33,722 bases of DNA from an uncultured Verrucomicrobiota bacterium (lineage in GTDB: Bacteria > Verrucomicrobiota > Verrucomicrobiia > Palsa-1439), in contig CAIKAP010000116.1 in NCBI GenBank assembly GCA_903825435.1, positions 1-33,722 on the forward strand. The letters run 5' to 3'. Position numbers and translations under genes: made by a program. Below the pieces are notes generated by a model, which saw only the letters and a list, made by a program, of their open reading frames with translations, was not told the DNA's origin and searched no databases. Numbering within the stretch: position 1 is the stretch's first letter; the number at the start of each line of letters is the position of its first letter. Shown one piece after another: positions 1 through 9,065 of this stretch.

Positions 1-288
1 CGGGCCGACGCCAAGGGCGGAGCATGGTCGCCCATCGTAAAAGTAAGCCGAAGGGCCTCTGGAAAAACTGTTTTCACACCTTCGGCTCGCCATCTCCACT
101 CCAATCGCCATCCACTAAAAGAAGTTTTGCAAGAACGTCGGATGTTGGAGCATTTTGCGAATGTATTTCCACCCGGCGACACCTGCGTGCCTCGTATTGG
201 CCCCGCCGGACATTTCGTCAAAATTCCTTTTGAAATACATGTTGCAGAAAGCATTGAAATACAAGTGGATGGATGGTGGGCCCGGTAG
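1..288 (+). CDS. Possible 3' end of a CDS entering from the left; open frame 1 ending at TAG 286-288 inside the att/tRNA fragment
   Basis: Frame 1 is open from base 1: ...EVLQERRMLEHFANVFPPGDTCVPRIGPAGHFVKIPFEIHVAESIEIQVDGWWAR*. No start visible and no family recognised. Confidence 0.3.
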   Translation, partial: RADAKGGAWSPIVKVSRRASGKTVFTPSARHLHSNRHPLKEVLQERRMLEHFANVFPPGDTCVPRIGPAGHFVKIPFEIHVAESIEIQVDGWWAR

Positions 289-319
289 GATTCGAACCTA
301 CGACCAAAGGATTATGAGT
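274..319 (-). repeat. attL-like copy: displaced 3' fragment of the tRNA gene
   Basis: tggtgggcccggtaggattcgaacctacgaccaaaggattatgagt, identical to 10944-10989; diverges immediately at 273 and 320. Confidence 0.93.
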
Positions 320-390
320 AGCGGCAGAAGCGTTCAACGACGTTTTCACTTGTGCAAGCATGTCGCCTGAATCCTTTGGCATCGTGCCTC

Positions 391-1677
391 TTACGCCGCT
401 TCGTGTACAACAGGGGACGCGGTTGCACAAGGCATAACCGGCGGGCACGGTGGTATCACTAAAGGTATCACGGCACGGCCACCGGTAGCCCGCAACTGAA
501 TCCGCTTGGCTTGCGCTAACAGGTGGTCTTGCCGCACGTCGCCATACACCGCCGCAATGATTGCCGGGCCGCTCTTGTCGCCGATCAAAGCGGCAATCTC
601 CGCGTCGGTAAGGCCGCTCTGCCGCGCTTGCGTGACGAAGAAGCTGCGCAGCCCGTGCGGGGTGACGTGCCCGATCCCCAGCGCCAAGCAAGCCGCCGTT
701 AAACGCCGATTAACGGCGCATTGTTCCCGGCTTTGTTCCGCGTTCAACGGGCTGGGGAAAAGCAGGTGACTCCGGGCCCGCGTCTGCATCCCGCGCAACA
801 GTTGCACCAAGTCCGGCAGCATCGGCACAAACGGATTGCAGCCGCGTTTCAGGCGTTGGACGTGCAAGACGCCTTCGCGCCAGTCCACCGCTTCCCAATC
901 CATCGCCAGCGCCTCGCCGATGCGCAGCCCGGTGAAGGCGAGGAAACAAGCCAAGTCCGCAAGATCGTCGTTGCCGCGCATCCGCAGCCAACGCTCGATT
1001 GCGGCCAAGCCGTCCGGCGTCGGGGCGACTTCCCGGCAATGCCGAATCTTCGTTGTGTCGTGGTAGCTCTCGCGTCCGGCCAGCGGATTCGCTTTGATAC
1101 TGCCGCGCCGTTTCGCCAGCCGTAGGGCGTTGCTCAGCACGATCAATTCAAGGTCAACGCTCCGGTCACCGCCCTTGTTGCGCTGGTTGACCGTCTCGCC
1201 GTCTTTGCGCGTGTACGTAGTGACGTAGCCGCCCGCCGTCCGCCATTCCCGGTAATCGTCGCAATCGGCCAGCGTCAACGACACCGCCGCCCGGTTGCCG
1301 AAGAAGCCGCGCAGCGGGCGCATACAAACGACTTCCCGCCGCAAGGTCAACGGCGCTTTCGCCTTCATTTTCGGGGTGGGGCAACCGGCTTCAACGTAGG
1401 CGTCCAATACCGCGCCCACCGTCAGACGGTTGCGCGCCAGCGCCGCCACCGGCAATTCGATTCCGTGTGACTTCAAGGCTTGTTGGTTGCGCCATTCCTT
1501 GAAGATTTTCCGCGCCGTCGCCGGGTCATTCGTGCCGGTACTGCGAAACGTCCGCTTACCGTCAATCGTGACGCGGGCAAAGATCGTACCGCCGCGCCGG
1601 TACAAACCGGACCCGATGCGCTCCGGCGTTTGCTGCGCGACGGTGCGCGCCGTCTCGCCTTCGTTGCCGGTAATCAT
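391..1677 (-). CDS. int: Tyrosine recombinase/integrase
   Basis: 428 aa. C-terminal motifs FLAFTGLRIGEALAMDW and HGLRSFFVTQARQSGLTDAEIAALIGDKSGPAIIAAVYGDV; adjacent to attL. Confidence 0.9.
   Translation of the reverse strand: MITGNEGETARTVAQQTPERIGSGLYRRGGTIFARVTIDGKRTFRSTGTNDPATARKIFKEWRNQQALKSHGIELPVAALARNRLTVGAVLDAYVEAGCPTPKMKAKAPLTLRREVVCMRPLRGFFGNRAAVSLTLADCDDYREWRTAGGYVTTYTRKDGETVNQRNKGGDRSVDLELIVLSNALRLAKRRGSIKANPLAGRESYHDTTKIRHCREVAPTPDGLAAIERWLRMRGNDDLADLACFLAFTGLRIGEALAMDWEAVDWREGVLHVQRLKRGCNPFVPMLPDLVQLLRGMQTRARSHLLFPSPLNAEQSREQCAVNRRLTAACLALGIGHVTPHGLRSFFVTQARQSGLTDAEIAALIGDKSGPAIIAAVYGDVRQDHLLAQAKRIQLRATGGRAVIPLVIPPCPPVMPCATASPVVHEAA
449..474 (+). repeat. Left copy of terminal repeat (putative integrase arm-type site)
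   Basis: GGTGGTATCACTAAAGGTATCACGGC, 23/26 match in the same orientation to 10850-10875. Confidence 0.6.
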
Positions 1678-1844
1678 GGTCGCGCCTCTTTCTTCATGTA
1701 CGCCGCCAACGCCTTTTCGATCACCCAGCTTCGCGGGCGCTCATTCTTGGCGCAGTAGGCTTCCAACTTCGTAAACGTTTCGGGCGACAGTGAGATATTG
1801 AATTTGTTCACCGTGCCCAGCGGACTTCGTGGCTTTCGTGTCAT
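1674..1844 (-). CDS. Ribbon-helix-helix (CopG-like) small protein
   Basis: MTRKPRSPLGTVNKFNISLSPETFTKLEAYCAKNERPRSWVIEKALAAYMKKEARP. AAAGGAGA upstream; stop overlaps the int start (ATGA). Confidence 0.65.
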   Translation of the reverse strand: MTRKPRSPLGTVNKFNISLSPETFTKLEAYCAKNERPRSWVIEKALAAYMKKEARP

Positions 1845-1878
1845 GTGTGTTTCTCCTTTGTTTGTATCGGTAGCACCA

Positions 1879-2550
1879 TTAGCCACCGTTTGCAAGTCCA
1901 TTCTCGCCGCGTCGCCGAAAACTCTGCCAATGGAACACCAGCACACCGGCACCGGCAATCCTGTCGGCAATGCTGTCGCCGACACACGGCGCAAATTCGT
2001 CGGGATCGTGGTTGCTGATAAGGATCGTGTCGAGACTGTCATCATGCCGCTGGCAAACGATGTTGGTGAGGTTGCGCCGCTCCCATTCCGTTTCGTTGCG
2101 CTCGCCGATTTCGTCAACGACCAGCAACCGCACGCGCAACACGCTGGCCAGCGTCTTGCGCTCTGATTCAGTGGCCTTGTCATCCCAGCCGCGTTTGATG
2201 TTTTCAGAGAGAAACGCCGCCCGCCAATACCGGGCAGAGTGCCCTTGTAGGCACACATGCCGCCCCGCGCACGTCGCCAGTTGCGTCTTGCCGGTGCCGC
2301 GTCCACCGATAAACGCCAGCGTGACGCCCGCACCGTCCAACCGGGCTTTGACGTGTTGCCAGTACCGTTTCCAGTCGGCATTTTCAGGTTGAACTTTGCC
2401 CGCGCCCCAGCCGTCCGCCCACGTCACGAGCCGGGCAGGGAAGTCGGCGCGCTGGTAACTGTCCACGCACTGCCGCCGCCATTGCTGGTAATCCCATTCC
2501 GACACGTCGCCGCGTCCGGGGATCGTGAATCGCTTGGCAGGCTCGCTCAT
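1879..2550 (-). CDS. DnaC/IstB-like AAA+ ATPase, probable helicase loader
   Basis: Walker A GGRGTGKT, Walker B LLVVDEIGER; directly downstream of the replisome-organizer-like gene with a 4-nt overlap. Confidence 0.8.
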   Translation of the reverse strand: MSEPAKRFTIPGRGDVSEWDYQQWRRQCVDSYQRADFPARLVTWADGWGAGKVQPENADWKRYWQHVKARLDGAGVTLAFIGGRGTGKTQLATCAGRHVCLQGHSARYWRAAFLSENIKRGWDDKATESERKTLASVLRVRLLVVDEIGERNETEWERRNLTNIVCQRHDDSLDTILISNHDPDEFAPCVGDSIADRIAGAGVLVFHWQSFRRRGENGLANGG

Positions 2551-3161
2551 TTGAAAATCTGGTCACGACCCAAAGAGACGGGCGGGCGCGCCTTCCTTCC
2601 GGTTCTTGTGGGTGTTGTTGTGTTCTTGTTTGTGGCCGAATTTCGCGGGGCGGGATTGCCGCCGCTGGTCAATTTGCTGGCCGCAGTCGGGGCAGGGCGG
2701 GCGATTGCGCCAGTGTTTTCAGGGCTTCCCGCGCTGCGCTTGCTGGTCAATTCGCTGTCCGCTTTTGGCGTGTTTGCTGGCCGCTCGCTGGCCGCTTGCT
2801 GGTCAAGTAGCTGGCCGCTCGCTTGGTACTGCCGCCAATTTCGGATTGTAACGATTGAACCTTTGACGGTGCGTAGCTGGTCAATTTGCTGGTCGCTGCG
2901 CATCGTGCGCAACAGCCGCCGCACTTTGGATTCGTCAACGCCCGTCGCCTCTGCAATCGCATGGCGTCCGGTGAACAGTTGACCGGGCTGCAAGGTGACT
3001 TCGCGCCCGGCAACGCGCAGCCGGTAAGGCTTGTGCGTCGCCTTCGTCAACAGGTACACCCACACCGACACCCACGCGGGATCGCGGGAAAGCGGATTCT
3101 CCCAAAGGCGACGGTACAGCTTAACCCAGCCGTCGCCGCCGTCGTTGGCGGGCGGACTCAC
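2547..3161 (-). CDS. Phage replisome organizer / lambda-O-like replication initiator
   Basis: N-terminus DGWVKLYRRLWENPLSR...GREVTLQPGQLFTGRHAIAEATGVDESKVRRLLRTMR...GSIVTIRNWRQYQ is typical of the winged-helix replisome organizer family; low-complexity C-terminal half. Confidence 0.75.
   Translation of the reverse strand: MSPPANDGGDGWVKLYRRLWENPLSRDPAWVSVWVYLLTKATHKPYRLRVAGREVTLQPGQLFTGRHAIAEATGVDESKVRRLLRTMRSDQQIDQLRTVKGSIVTIRNWRQYQASGQLLDQQAASERPANTPKADSELTSKRSAGSPENTGAIARPAPTAASKLTSGGNPAPRNSATNKNTTTPTRTGRKARPPVSLGRDQIFK
2664..2896 (+). repeat. Four iteron-like 21-mers inside the replisome-organizer ORF
   Basis: GCTGGTCAATTTGCTGGCCGC-like units at 2664, 2742, 2798 and 2876 (spacings 78, 56, 78), plus extra GCTGG boxes at 2776 and 2787. 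Confidence 0.65.
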
Positions 3162-3364
3162 AAGCCGCCCCTCAGCGTCTTACCGCGTTGCTGGAAATGC
3201 GCGGCACGGTCGCACACGATCCGACGCGCCGCCGCTTCCACGTCGGCAAGGAATGACTGCGAGACGCGCCAGAATTTCGGCGGGCGATTCATCCGGGCTT
3301 GCCGGGCGTTGGCCGTGTCCAACGCCAACCGGCGAACGGCGCTTTGATTCAACAGGTGTTTCAC
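3158..3364 (-). CDS. Hypothetical small protein (GTG start overlapping the upstream stop)
   Basis: VKHLLNQSAVRRLALDTANARQARMNRPPKFWRVSQSFLADVEAAARRIVCDRAAHFQQRGKTLRGGL; 4-nt overlaps with both neighbours. Confidence 0.55.
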   Translation of the reverse strand: MKHLLNQSAVRRLALDTANARQARMNRPPKFWRVSQSFLADVEAAARRIVCDRAAHFQQRGKTLRGGL

Positions 3365-3576
3365 GCCGCCCCGCTTTCGCCGTGCCGCGCCAACCACTCC
3401 CAAAAAACGGACTCACGCACGCGGCAGACACCGGCAACGCGGATCACCGGCAACCCGTGTTCCTGTCGCCAGCGCCACACCGTGCCGCGTGAAACGCTGG
3501 CGAGGGTTTGAATCTCGCCGAGAGTTAGCAACCGGTCCGGCGCGGTTGCCGTTGGTGCATTCTGTGGCGCGCTCAC
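3361..3576 (-). CDS. AlpA/excisionase-type helix-turn-helix protein
   Basis: LLTLGEIQTLASVSRGTVWRWRQEHGLPVIRVAGVCRVRESVFWEWLARH, a MerR/AlpA-like fold signature. Confidence 0.7.
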   Translation of the reverse strand: MSAPQNAPTATAPDRLLTLGEIQTLASVSRGTVWRWRQEHGLPVIRVAGVCRVRESVFWEWLARHGESGAA

Positions 3577-3776
3577 GGTGTCACCCGGTCGAAAATGGTT
3601 TCCGGTTCAACACCCAGCGCCCGCGCCAGCGTCAGCTTTTGCCCGTAAGTCGCCTCACGGTCGCCGTGTTCAATGGCGCTCAGCACGCTGGGGGCAATCC
3701 CAGCCGCCGCCGCCAACTTGTACGCGGCCAGCCCGCGCCGTCGCCGTTCAAGTAGAATCTTCTCCCCGTCGCTCAT
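3573..3776 (-). CDS. XRE-family transcriptional regulator
   Basis: MSDGEKILLERRRRGLAAYKLAAAAGIAPSVLSAIEHGDREATYGQKLTLARALGVEPETIF. Confidence 0.8.
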   Translation of the reverse strand: MSDGEKILLERRRRGLAAYKLAAAAGIAPSVLSAIEHGDREATYGQKLTLARALGVEPETIFDRVTP

Positions 3777-4029
3777 GTTCGTTTTCTCCTTCGCAACGCG
3801 GGGCAAAATTTTTTCGGGGCGGTGTCTCCGCTCGATTCTTTGCACCGCGTTTGCGGTTTTTGTTTCACTTCGGGCGTGAGAATAGGAGAAACGCCGAAAC
3901 CGCATAAGACGCGGAAAGCTCGGCAGGAATGACGGCGCGGCCACTAATCACCAACGCAATTCACGGCGCGGCCATGAATTGCCAGCCCGATTGATGGCCT
4001 ACCCGCGAAACACCGGAACGTTTCGCGGG

Positions 4030-5070
4030 TTACTTCTCACGCCGCCACGAAAGCGGCTTTTCATCGGCGGGGAGAAACGGAAACAGTTGGTGAAGCCGCT
4101 CCAACACTTCGCGGCGGGCGTCGCGCCACTTGGTAGGATCGCCCCACTTGTCGGAAGCAAATTGCTTCGTCTTGTGAATCGGCGCGCACTCGGCAAGCTC
4201 TGGACGGCGGGCGTTGCCGAGAATCTCAACCGGCGTGTAACGTGAGAGAAGGCGCATTGCTGCCAAGCGCGTGAGATCGGCGCGCACGTCGCGCGGCTTA
4301 TGCCCGCGCCGGTCCGGTGCCGGTGCCGTGGGCGGGCGCAACTTCGGCAACACCTTGCGGAAGTAGTCGGCAATTGATTCGTTGGTAAACTCATTCCACG
4401 CGATTTCTAACAACACCGTTTCGGCATCGCCAATGAAGAATCCGGGGCGCATTTCTGGCGAGTCTGGCAGATCGGGCGCGCCGGGATTTGCTCGCAAATA
4501 TCCTTCGGCGTTCTTGTAAAGGTAACGCTTTTCATATTCCTTCCACTGCCGGAGTTGTTCACCCGCCCAGGTGTCACCCCGGCGGACAATCTCCCTAGCC
4601 ATGCGCCAGTCTGCTAGATTTACCGGCGCAGGTCGAAAGTGTTCCCTGAAGCGTGGCCCGCGTGCCCGCTCCTTTTTTTCGTCATCGGCAAGCGATTGCC
4701 ACGGATCGGGAAAGCTGCCGGTAATCGGCGGGGCGTCCGGGACATCGCTACGGCGTCCACGGCCAAAACAGAAGCCTCTCACGAAAACGTCAGCCGGATA
4801 TCCGATGCTCTGAATCTTGTCGAGTTTGCCGCACCAGTCCGGGCGCGTTTGCTTTGCAAGGTCAACTTTGTCGCCCGCTTCAACGTCGCGCCTTACGCAC
4901 TCGTAACCGTCGCGCAAGGCGTCACGGATGAAAGCGGACTCCCGCGCATATTCCCAATAACAGCACGCCACAAGCTCCGCTTGCGTCACGCCGTCAAAAT
5001 TCCATTCTCGCCAGTCGAGTGCGCGCCCGCGCTCGCTGGGGACTTTCCGGGCTTGTGATTCTGTCGCCAT
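4030..5070 (-). CDS. Hypothetical protein, paralogue A of a tandem pair
   Basis: 346 aa. Shares with the next gene LDWxxWNFDxVTxxELxACCYWEYARES, ITGxFPDxWQSL and ADLTRLAAMRxLSRYTPVEIxGNxRRPxLAECAPIHKTKQFASDKWGDPTKWRDARRE. Confidence 0.8.
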   Translation of the reverse strand: MATESQARKVPSERGRALDWREWNFDGVTQAELVACCYWEYARESAFIRDALRDGYECVRRDVEAGDKVDLAKQTRPDWCGKLDKIQSIGYPADVFVRGFCFGRGRRSDVPDAPPITGSFPDPWQSLADDEKKERARGPRFREHFRPAPVNLADWRMAREIVRRGDTWAGEQLRQWKEYEKRYLYKNAEGYLRANPGAPDLPDSPEMRPGFFIGDAETVLLEIAWNEFTNESIADYFRKVLPKLRPPTAPAPDRRGHKPRDVRADLTRLAAMRLLSRYTPVEILGNARRPELAECAPIHKTKQFASDKWGDPTKWRDARREVLERLHQLFPFLPADEKPLSWRREK

Positions 5071-5079
5071 TTGCCAGCC

Positions 5080-6126
5080 TCAGCTTTCTCGCCGCCATGA
5101 AAGCGGTTTTTCGTCGGTGGGGAGAAACGGAAACATTTCACGAAACCGCTCTGCCGCTTCGCGGCGGGCGTCGCGCCACTTGGTAGGATCACCCCACTTG
5201 TCGGAAGCAAATTGCTTCGTCTTGTGAATCGGCGCGCACTCGGCAAGTGGTGGACGGCGTGTGTTGCCGATAATTTCCACCGGGGTATAACGTGACAAAA
5301 TCCGCATTGCAGCCAACCGCGTGAGATCGGCGCGCAAGTCTTTCGGCTTGTGCCCGCGCCCGTCCGGTTTCGGAATATCGGGCGGGCGGTTTGGTCCTAC
5401 CCACTTGCGAAACGCTTCAACAATTTCGTCGTTGGTGAAGTCCGCCCACTCGATTTTCACTGATAAACATTCCGCGCCGCCTTCCCAAAACACAGAGGCG
5501 GTAGGCCGGTAGTCGGGATACTTGCCTTGTCGCCGCAACGTGCCTTCACCGACACCGGGATTGTCCCGGTGCAGCTTGTCACGTATGGCGATAAAATCGC
5601 GCAAACTCCCCTGTGCCCGTTCAACGAGCATTTCAGCCGTCAACAAACTTCCGTCGCGGTCAAAGGCTCGCAAGGGAATAACTTCACGGTCGCTGCGGAT
5701 GTGCGAACGGTGTGCGCGTTCCGCTACGGTGAGAGATTGCCAGGCATCGGGAAAGTTTCCGGTTATCGGCGGAGCGTCCGGGTGTCTGTAATTCGGCTTG
5801 TCGGGATCGTCGCTTTGAGTAACCGGGTCACGATCAAACGCACAGCCGCAAAGAAAAACCTCCGAGTGATACGGGATCGGCTCTTGAATCCGGCACAATG
5901 CCGCGTCGAGTTCGCCCGCTTCTGGAATGTCCGTGTGTCCGCCCGCTTTCCACCAGTCCCGATACCGCCGCAACGTGTCCCGGATGAAAGTTGACTCCCG
6001 CGCATACTCCCAATAGCAACACGCCAGAAGCTCCGGCTCGGTTACACGGTCAAAATTCCAGTCTTTCCAGTCGAGTGCGCGCCCGCGCTCGCTGGGAACA
6101 CTCCCGGCTTGTGGTTTTGTCGGCAC
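5080..6126 (-). CDS. Hypothetical protein, paralogue B of a tandem pair
   Basis: 348 aa. Conserved N- and C-terminal blocks with paralogue A, divergent middle; nearly identical DNA over part of the 3' end. Confidence 0.8.
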   Translation of the reverse strand: MPTKPQAGSVPSERGRALDWKDWNFDRVTEPELLACCYWEYARESTFIRDTLRRYRDWWKAGGHTDIPEAGELDAALCRIQEPIPYHSEVFLCGCAFDRDPVTQSDDPDKPNYRHPDAPPITGNFPDAWQSLTVAERAHRSHIRSDREVIPLRAFDRDGSLLTAEMLVERAQGSLRDFIAIRDKLHRDNPGVGEGTLRRQGKYPDYRPTASVFWEGGAECLSVKIEWADFTNDEIVEAFRKWVGPNRPPDIPKPDGRGHKPKDLRADLTRLAAMRILSRYTPVEIIGNTRRPPLAECAPIHKTKQFASDKWGDPTKWRDARREAAERFREMFPFLPTDEKPLSWRRES

Positions 6127-6250
6127 GTGCCTACCTTCCTTGTGCCCGGCCAGCGTTGACGCGCTGCGGTGGGTGTGGACTTCCGCCTATCTTTCCCGCC
6201 CCACCATGCCGGGCATTCTTTCGGGAAAGCGGCTCAAATTACCGGTGCCG

Positions 6251-9007
6251 TCAACCGGGCTTCGTCGCCGCTCCGCTGGTTTGACCGGCGGCGCGGTCGT
6301 GGTTCAACTTCAAAAGGCGTTCAAGAATTTCGTCGTCAGTCAGGGTGACCGGCCAGCCGTAGGCCGCGCACACGGCGGCGTCAAGTTTCGCGTGCGCGTT
6401 GGCCAGCCACGTCGCTTTACCGGCGGCAAGTTTGTTGTAAAGGGCGGTCAGGGTTTTGGCGTCGCCGTTCGGATCGCTGAGGACGTTGTTGCGCTGGTCG
6501 GTGAGTTCCTTCGCAGCGGCGGCGATAGCGTCAACGTGTCGGCGCTGTTCAACGGTCAAGGCGTCCAGCGGTGTGCGCGGCGGCCACGGAAACGGGAACG
6601 TTTCAAAGCAGGTCGTCGGCGTGTAGCGCGGGCGTGTCTCCAACCGTGTGCCAAGTTTCAACGCCCAAACCTCATGCGCTCGTGAGTGCAGGACGCCGAA
6701 AAAGTAATCGTCGTCACGAGCAAAGACATACGTTGAAGTGTCCGGCAACCAATCCGAAGGCAGCCAAAGAAAAAGCCGGTGCTTGGAAACACGGGGAGTG
6801 CAGATCATCCGTGACAAGCCTTTTACGCCTTCGCGCATATCCTCACCACTGCGGCGGTGCATCCACCAGAATTTCCGCAACCGTTCATCCCGGTTCTGCT
6901 GCCGTTCCTGCTGAACGTGCTCTTTCAGATACTCAAAGGGCGCTTCAAACTGTGCCACGGCGGTTTCATCTTCCAAACCGGCAAAGTCGATAATCCAAAC
7001 CTCTTTCGGATTCTTCAGCATCATGTCGGCATTCGTCCACCGCCGGAGAACATCGGCGTTGGACTTTCCGTTGGGGTTTTGCTTACGAAGCATGTCCGCC
7101 GCTGTTTCCTTGCTGATTTCAAAAGAGCCGCCTTTCTCGACGGGGCGGAAACAGAAGTTCGCATTTTCCGGTAATGCCATTGCTTGCGTGAGGTCACCGG
7201 CTGCCGTCAAGTTGGCGTTGATTGTCGGCACCGGCTGGCCGTCGAGGGTGCGCGTCTGGTCGCTGCCGTTGTCGAATCCAATCATGGAAATGTGGACGTT
7301 TGCGCCGTCGAGAATCCAATCCCGGTCGCTGACGGCAAAGAAGATGTCACCGGTAGCCTTGATGCGTTTGAGGACTTCCCGGTTAGCGCCGCCGCGAATG
7401 CCTTGCGTTGCCAGCAATCCCGCCCGTTGGCACTTGCCGTCCGCGATAAGCTCGCGTGCCTTTTCAAACCAGTAGCAACAGTAATCGGCGGTCTTTGGCA
7501 CGCGGTCGCTGAATTTTGCGTGCAGCCTGTCAACGTAGGCGTCCGTGAGCTCCCGGCGTTGGAAGGCTGAACCAAGAAACGGCGGGTTGCTGATAATGAA
7601 ATCCACGTCCGGCCAGTCGGTGAAAAGAGCGTCGGCTTGCAGGAAATTCTTGTCGAGTTGCAACAGAATCGGCTCTTTGGGTGAGCCGTAGCCGTGGGCG
7701 CGCAGCCATTGAATGTAACCGATTTGCACGGTGACTTGCGCGAGGCTGTGGGCGTAGGTGTTGATTTCGATCAAGTAAAGCTGTCCCGGATTCACGCCCG
7801 GAAAATACGGGGTAAAACTGTGCGCGCCGAGGTAGTCGTTGACTTCTTTTTCGAGGTCGAGAATTTTTTGCAGCGTGACGTAGAGGAAGTTACCGGAGCC
7901 GCCCGCAGAGTCCAACACGCGCAGACGTTTGAGGCGTTCAAGGAAGGCGGTCAGAAGTTTTTCAGCGGCGGCGCGGTTTTTCTTGGCGTCAGTGGCAAGC
8001 AAGGCGTCCGCCTTGCCGCGCACGTCCGCCCACTCGCGGCGCAGCGGTGTCATAATCACCGGTTCAACAATCGTTTCAATGTCGGCGCGCCCGGTGTACT
8101 GCGCGCCAAGCTGGGAACGCTGTTGCGGGTCAATGCCACGGGTAAAGAGCGTGCCGAAAATTGAGGCGTCAACGGTGTTCCATTCCAACGCGGCAGCGCC
8201 GGCAACGCGCTCGATTTCGTCGCGGGTGAGGTCAAGGACGGTCGCATCGGCAAAGAGGTTGCCGTTAAAATGTTTGATGATGTCCGCGCCAAACTCGCCG
8301 CCGTTGGCCATTGCGCCAAAGAGTTGCGCCACCATGCGACTAAAACGCGGCGGATCGTTGCGCCCCTTGTTGACAATCTCGGCAAAGAGTCCACGCGGCA
8401 GCAAGTCCACGTCTTCAGCAAAGAGACAGAAGACCAACCGAATGAGGTAGTGGGCGACGGCGTGCGGTTCAAGGCCGCGCTTGCCCATCATACCGGCCAG
8501 CTCGCCAAGCTGCGCGGCGGCGTGCTCAGTAATGGCGCGGCTCGGCTCGCCGGGTTTGAGCTTGGCGGGATCGTGGAAGACGGCGCGAAGAATTTCGAGG
8601 TTGCGCGGGGCGTCGAGTGCGGCCAGCGGAATTTCAAACGTCAGCGGCTTGGTGTTGGTAAAGTTGGTGTGGACAATCAGCCGGTCCATGTCGCACACGA
8701 CCAGCAACGGCGGATTTTCGAGGTCTTCCCGGTAAAGCAAAAGCTGGTCGTAAGCGGCGGCGAGGTCTTTGTGTTTGCCCTTGTACTCCCAGCCGAAGAA
8801 ATCTTTTTTCCACACGTCCGCCCAGCCGTCGCCGCCGCCGTGCTTGGCCGCGCCGCGCTCGAAAGTGAAGGTGTCGCCGGTCTTGTCCACGTCAATCGGC
8901 TGGGGATGTCCCAGCACGCCGCACAGATCGTTGAAATGCGATTGCGCGGCGGCGCGCTCGGTCAATTCAACGTTGCGCCAATTGGCGATAAATTCGGCAG
9001 CGGTCAT
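6251..9007 (-). CDS. MmeI-like (Type IIL) fused restriction endonuclease / N6-adenine methyltransferase
   Basis: N-terminal nuclease-like FFGWEYKGKHKDLAAAYDQLLLYREDLENPPLLVVCDMDR (E-x-K); SAM motif LDSAGGSGNFLYVTL; catalytic motif ISNPPFLGS; C-terminal specificity-like region. Start taken at MTAAEFIANW. Confidence 0.85.
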   Translation of the reverse strand: MTAAEFIANWRNVELTERAAAQSHFNDLCGVLGHPQPIDVDKTGDTFTFERGAAKHGGGDGWADVWKKDFFGWEYKGKHKDLAAAYDQLLLYREDLENPPLLVVCDMDRLIVHTNFTNTKPLTFEIPLAALDAPRNLEILRAVFHDPAKLKPGEPSRAITEHAAAQLGELAGMMGKRGLEPHAVAHYLIRLVFCLFAEDVDLLPRGLFAEIVNKGRNDPPRFSRMVAQLFGAMANGGEFGADIIKHFNGNLFADATVLDLTRDEIERVAGAAALEWNTVDASIFGTLFTRGIDPQQRSQLGAQYTGRADIETIVEPVIMTPLRREWADVRGKADALLATDAKKNRAAAEKLLTAFLERLKRLRVLDSAGGSGNFLYVTLQKILDLEKEVNDYLGAHSFTPYFPGVNPGQLYLIEINTYAHSLAQVTVQIGYIQWLRAHGYGSPKEPILLQLDKNFLQADALFTDWPDVDFIISNPPFLGSAFQRRELTDAYVDRLHAKFSDRVPKTADYCCYWFEKARELIADGKCQRAGLLATQGIRGGANREVLKRIKATGDIFFAVSDRDWILDGANVHISMIGFDNGSDQTRTLDGQPVPTINANLTAAGDLTQAMALPENANFCFRPVEKGGSFEISKETAADMLRKQNPNGKSNADVLRRWTNADMMLKNPKEVWIIDFAGLEDETAVAQFEAPFEYLKEHVQQERQQNRDERLRKFWWMHRRSGEDMREGVKGLSRMICTPRVSKHRLFLWLPSDWLPDTSTYVFARDDDYFFGVLHSRAHEVWALKLGTRLETRPRYTPTTCFETFPFPWPPRTPLDALTVEQRRHVDAIAAAAKELTDQRNNVLSDPNGDAKTLTALYNKLAAGKATWLANAHAKLDAAVCAAYGWPVTLTDDEILERLLKLNHDRAAGQTSGAATKPG

Positions 9008-9065
9008 GGCCGCGCATCCTACCGCCAAGCCCACAAACCGGCAAGGCTAGGCGTCAACGCACAGC

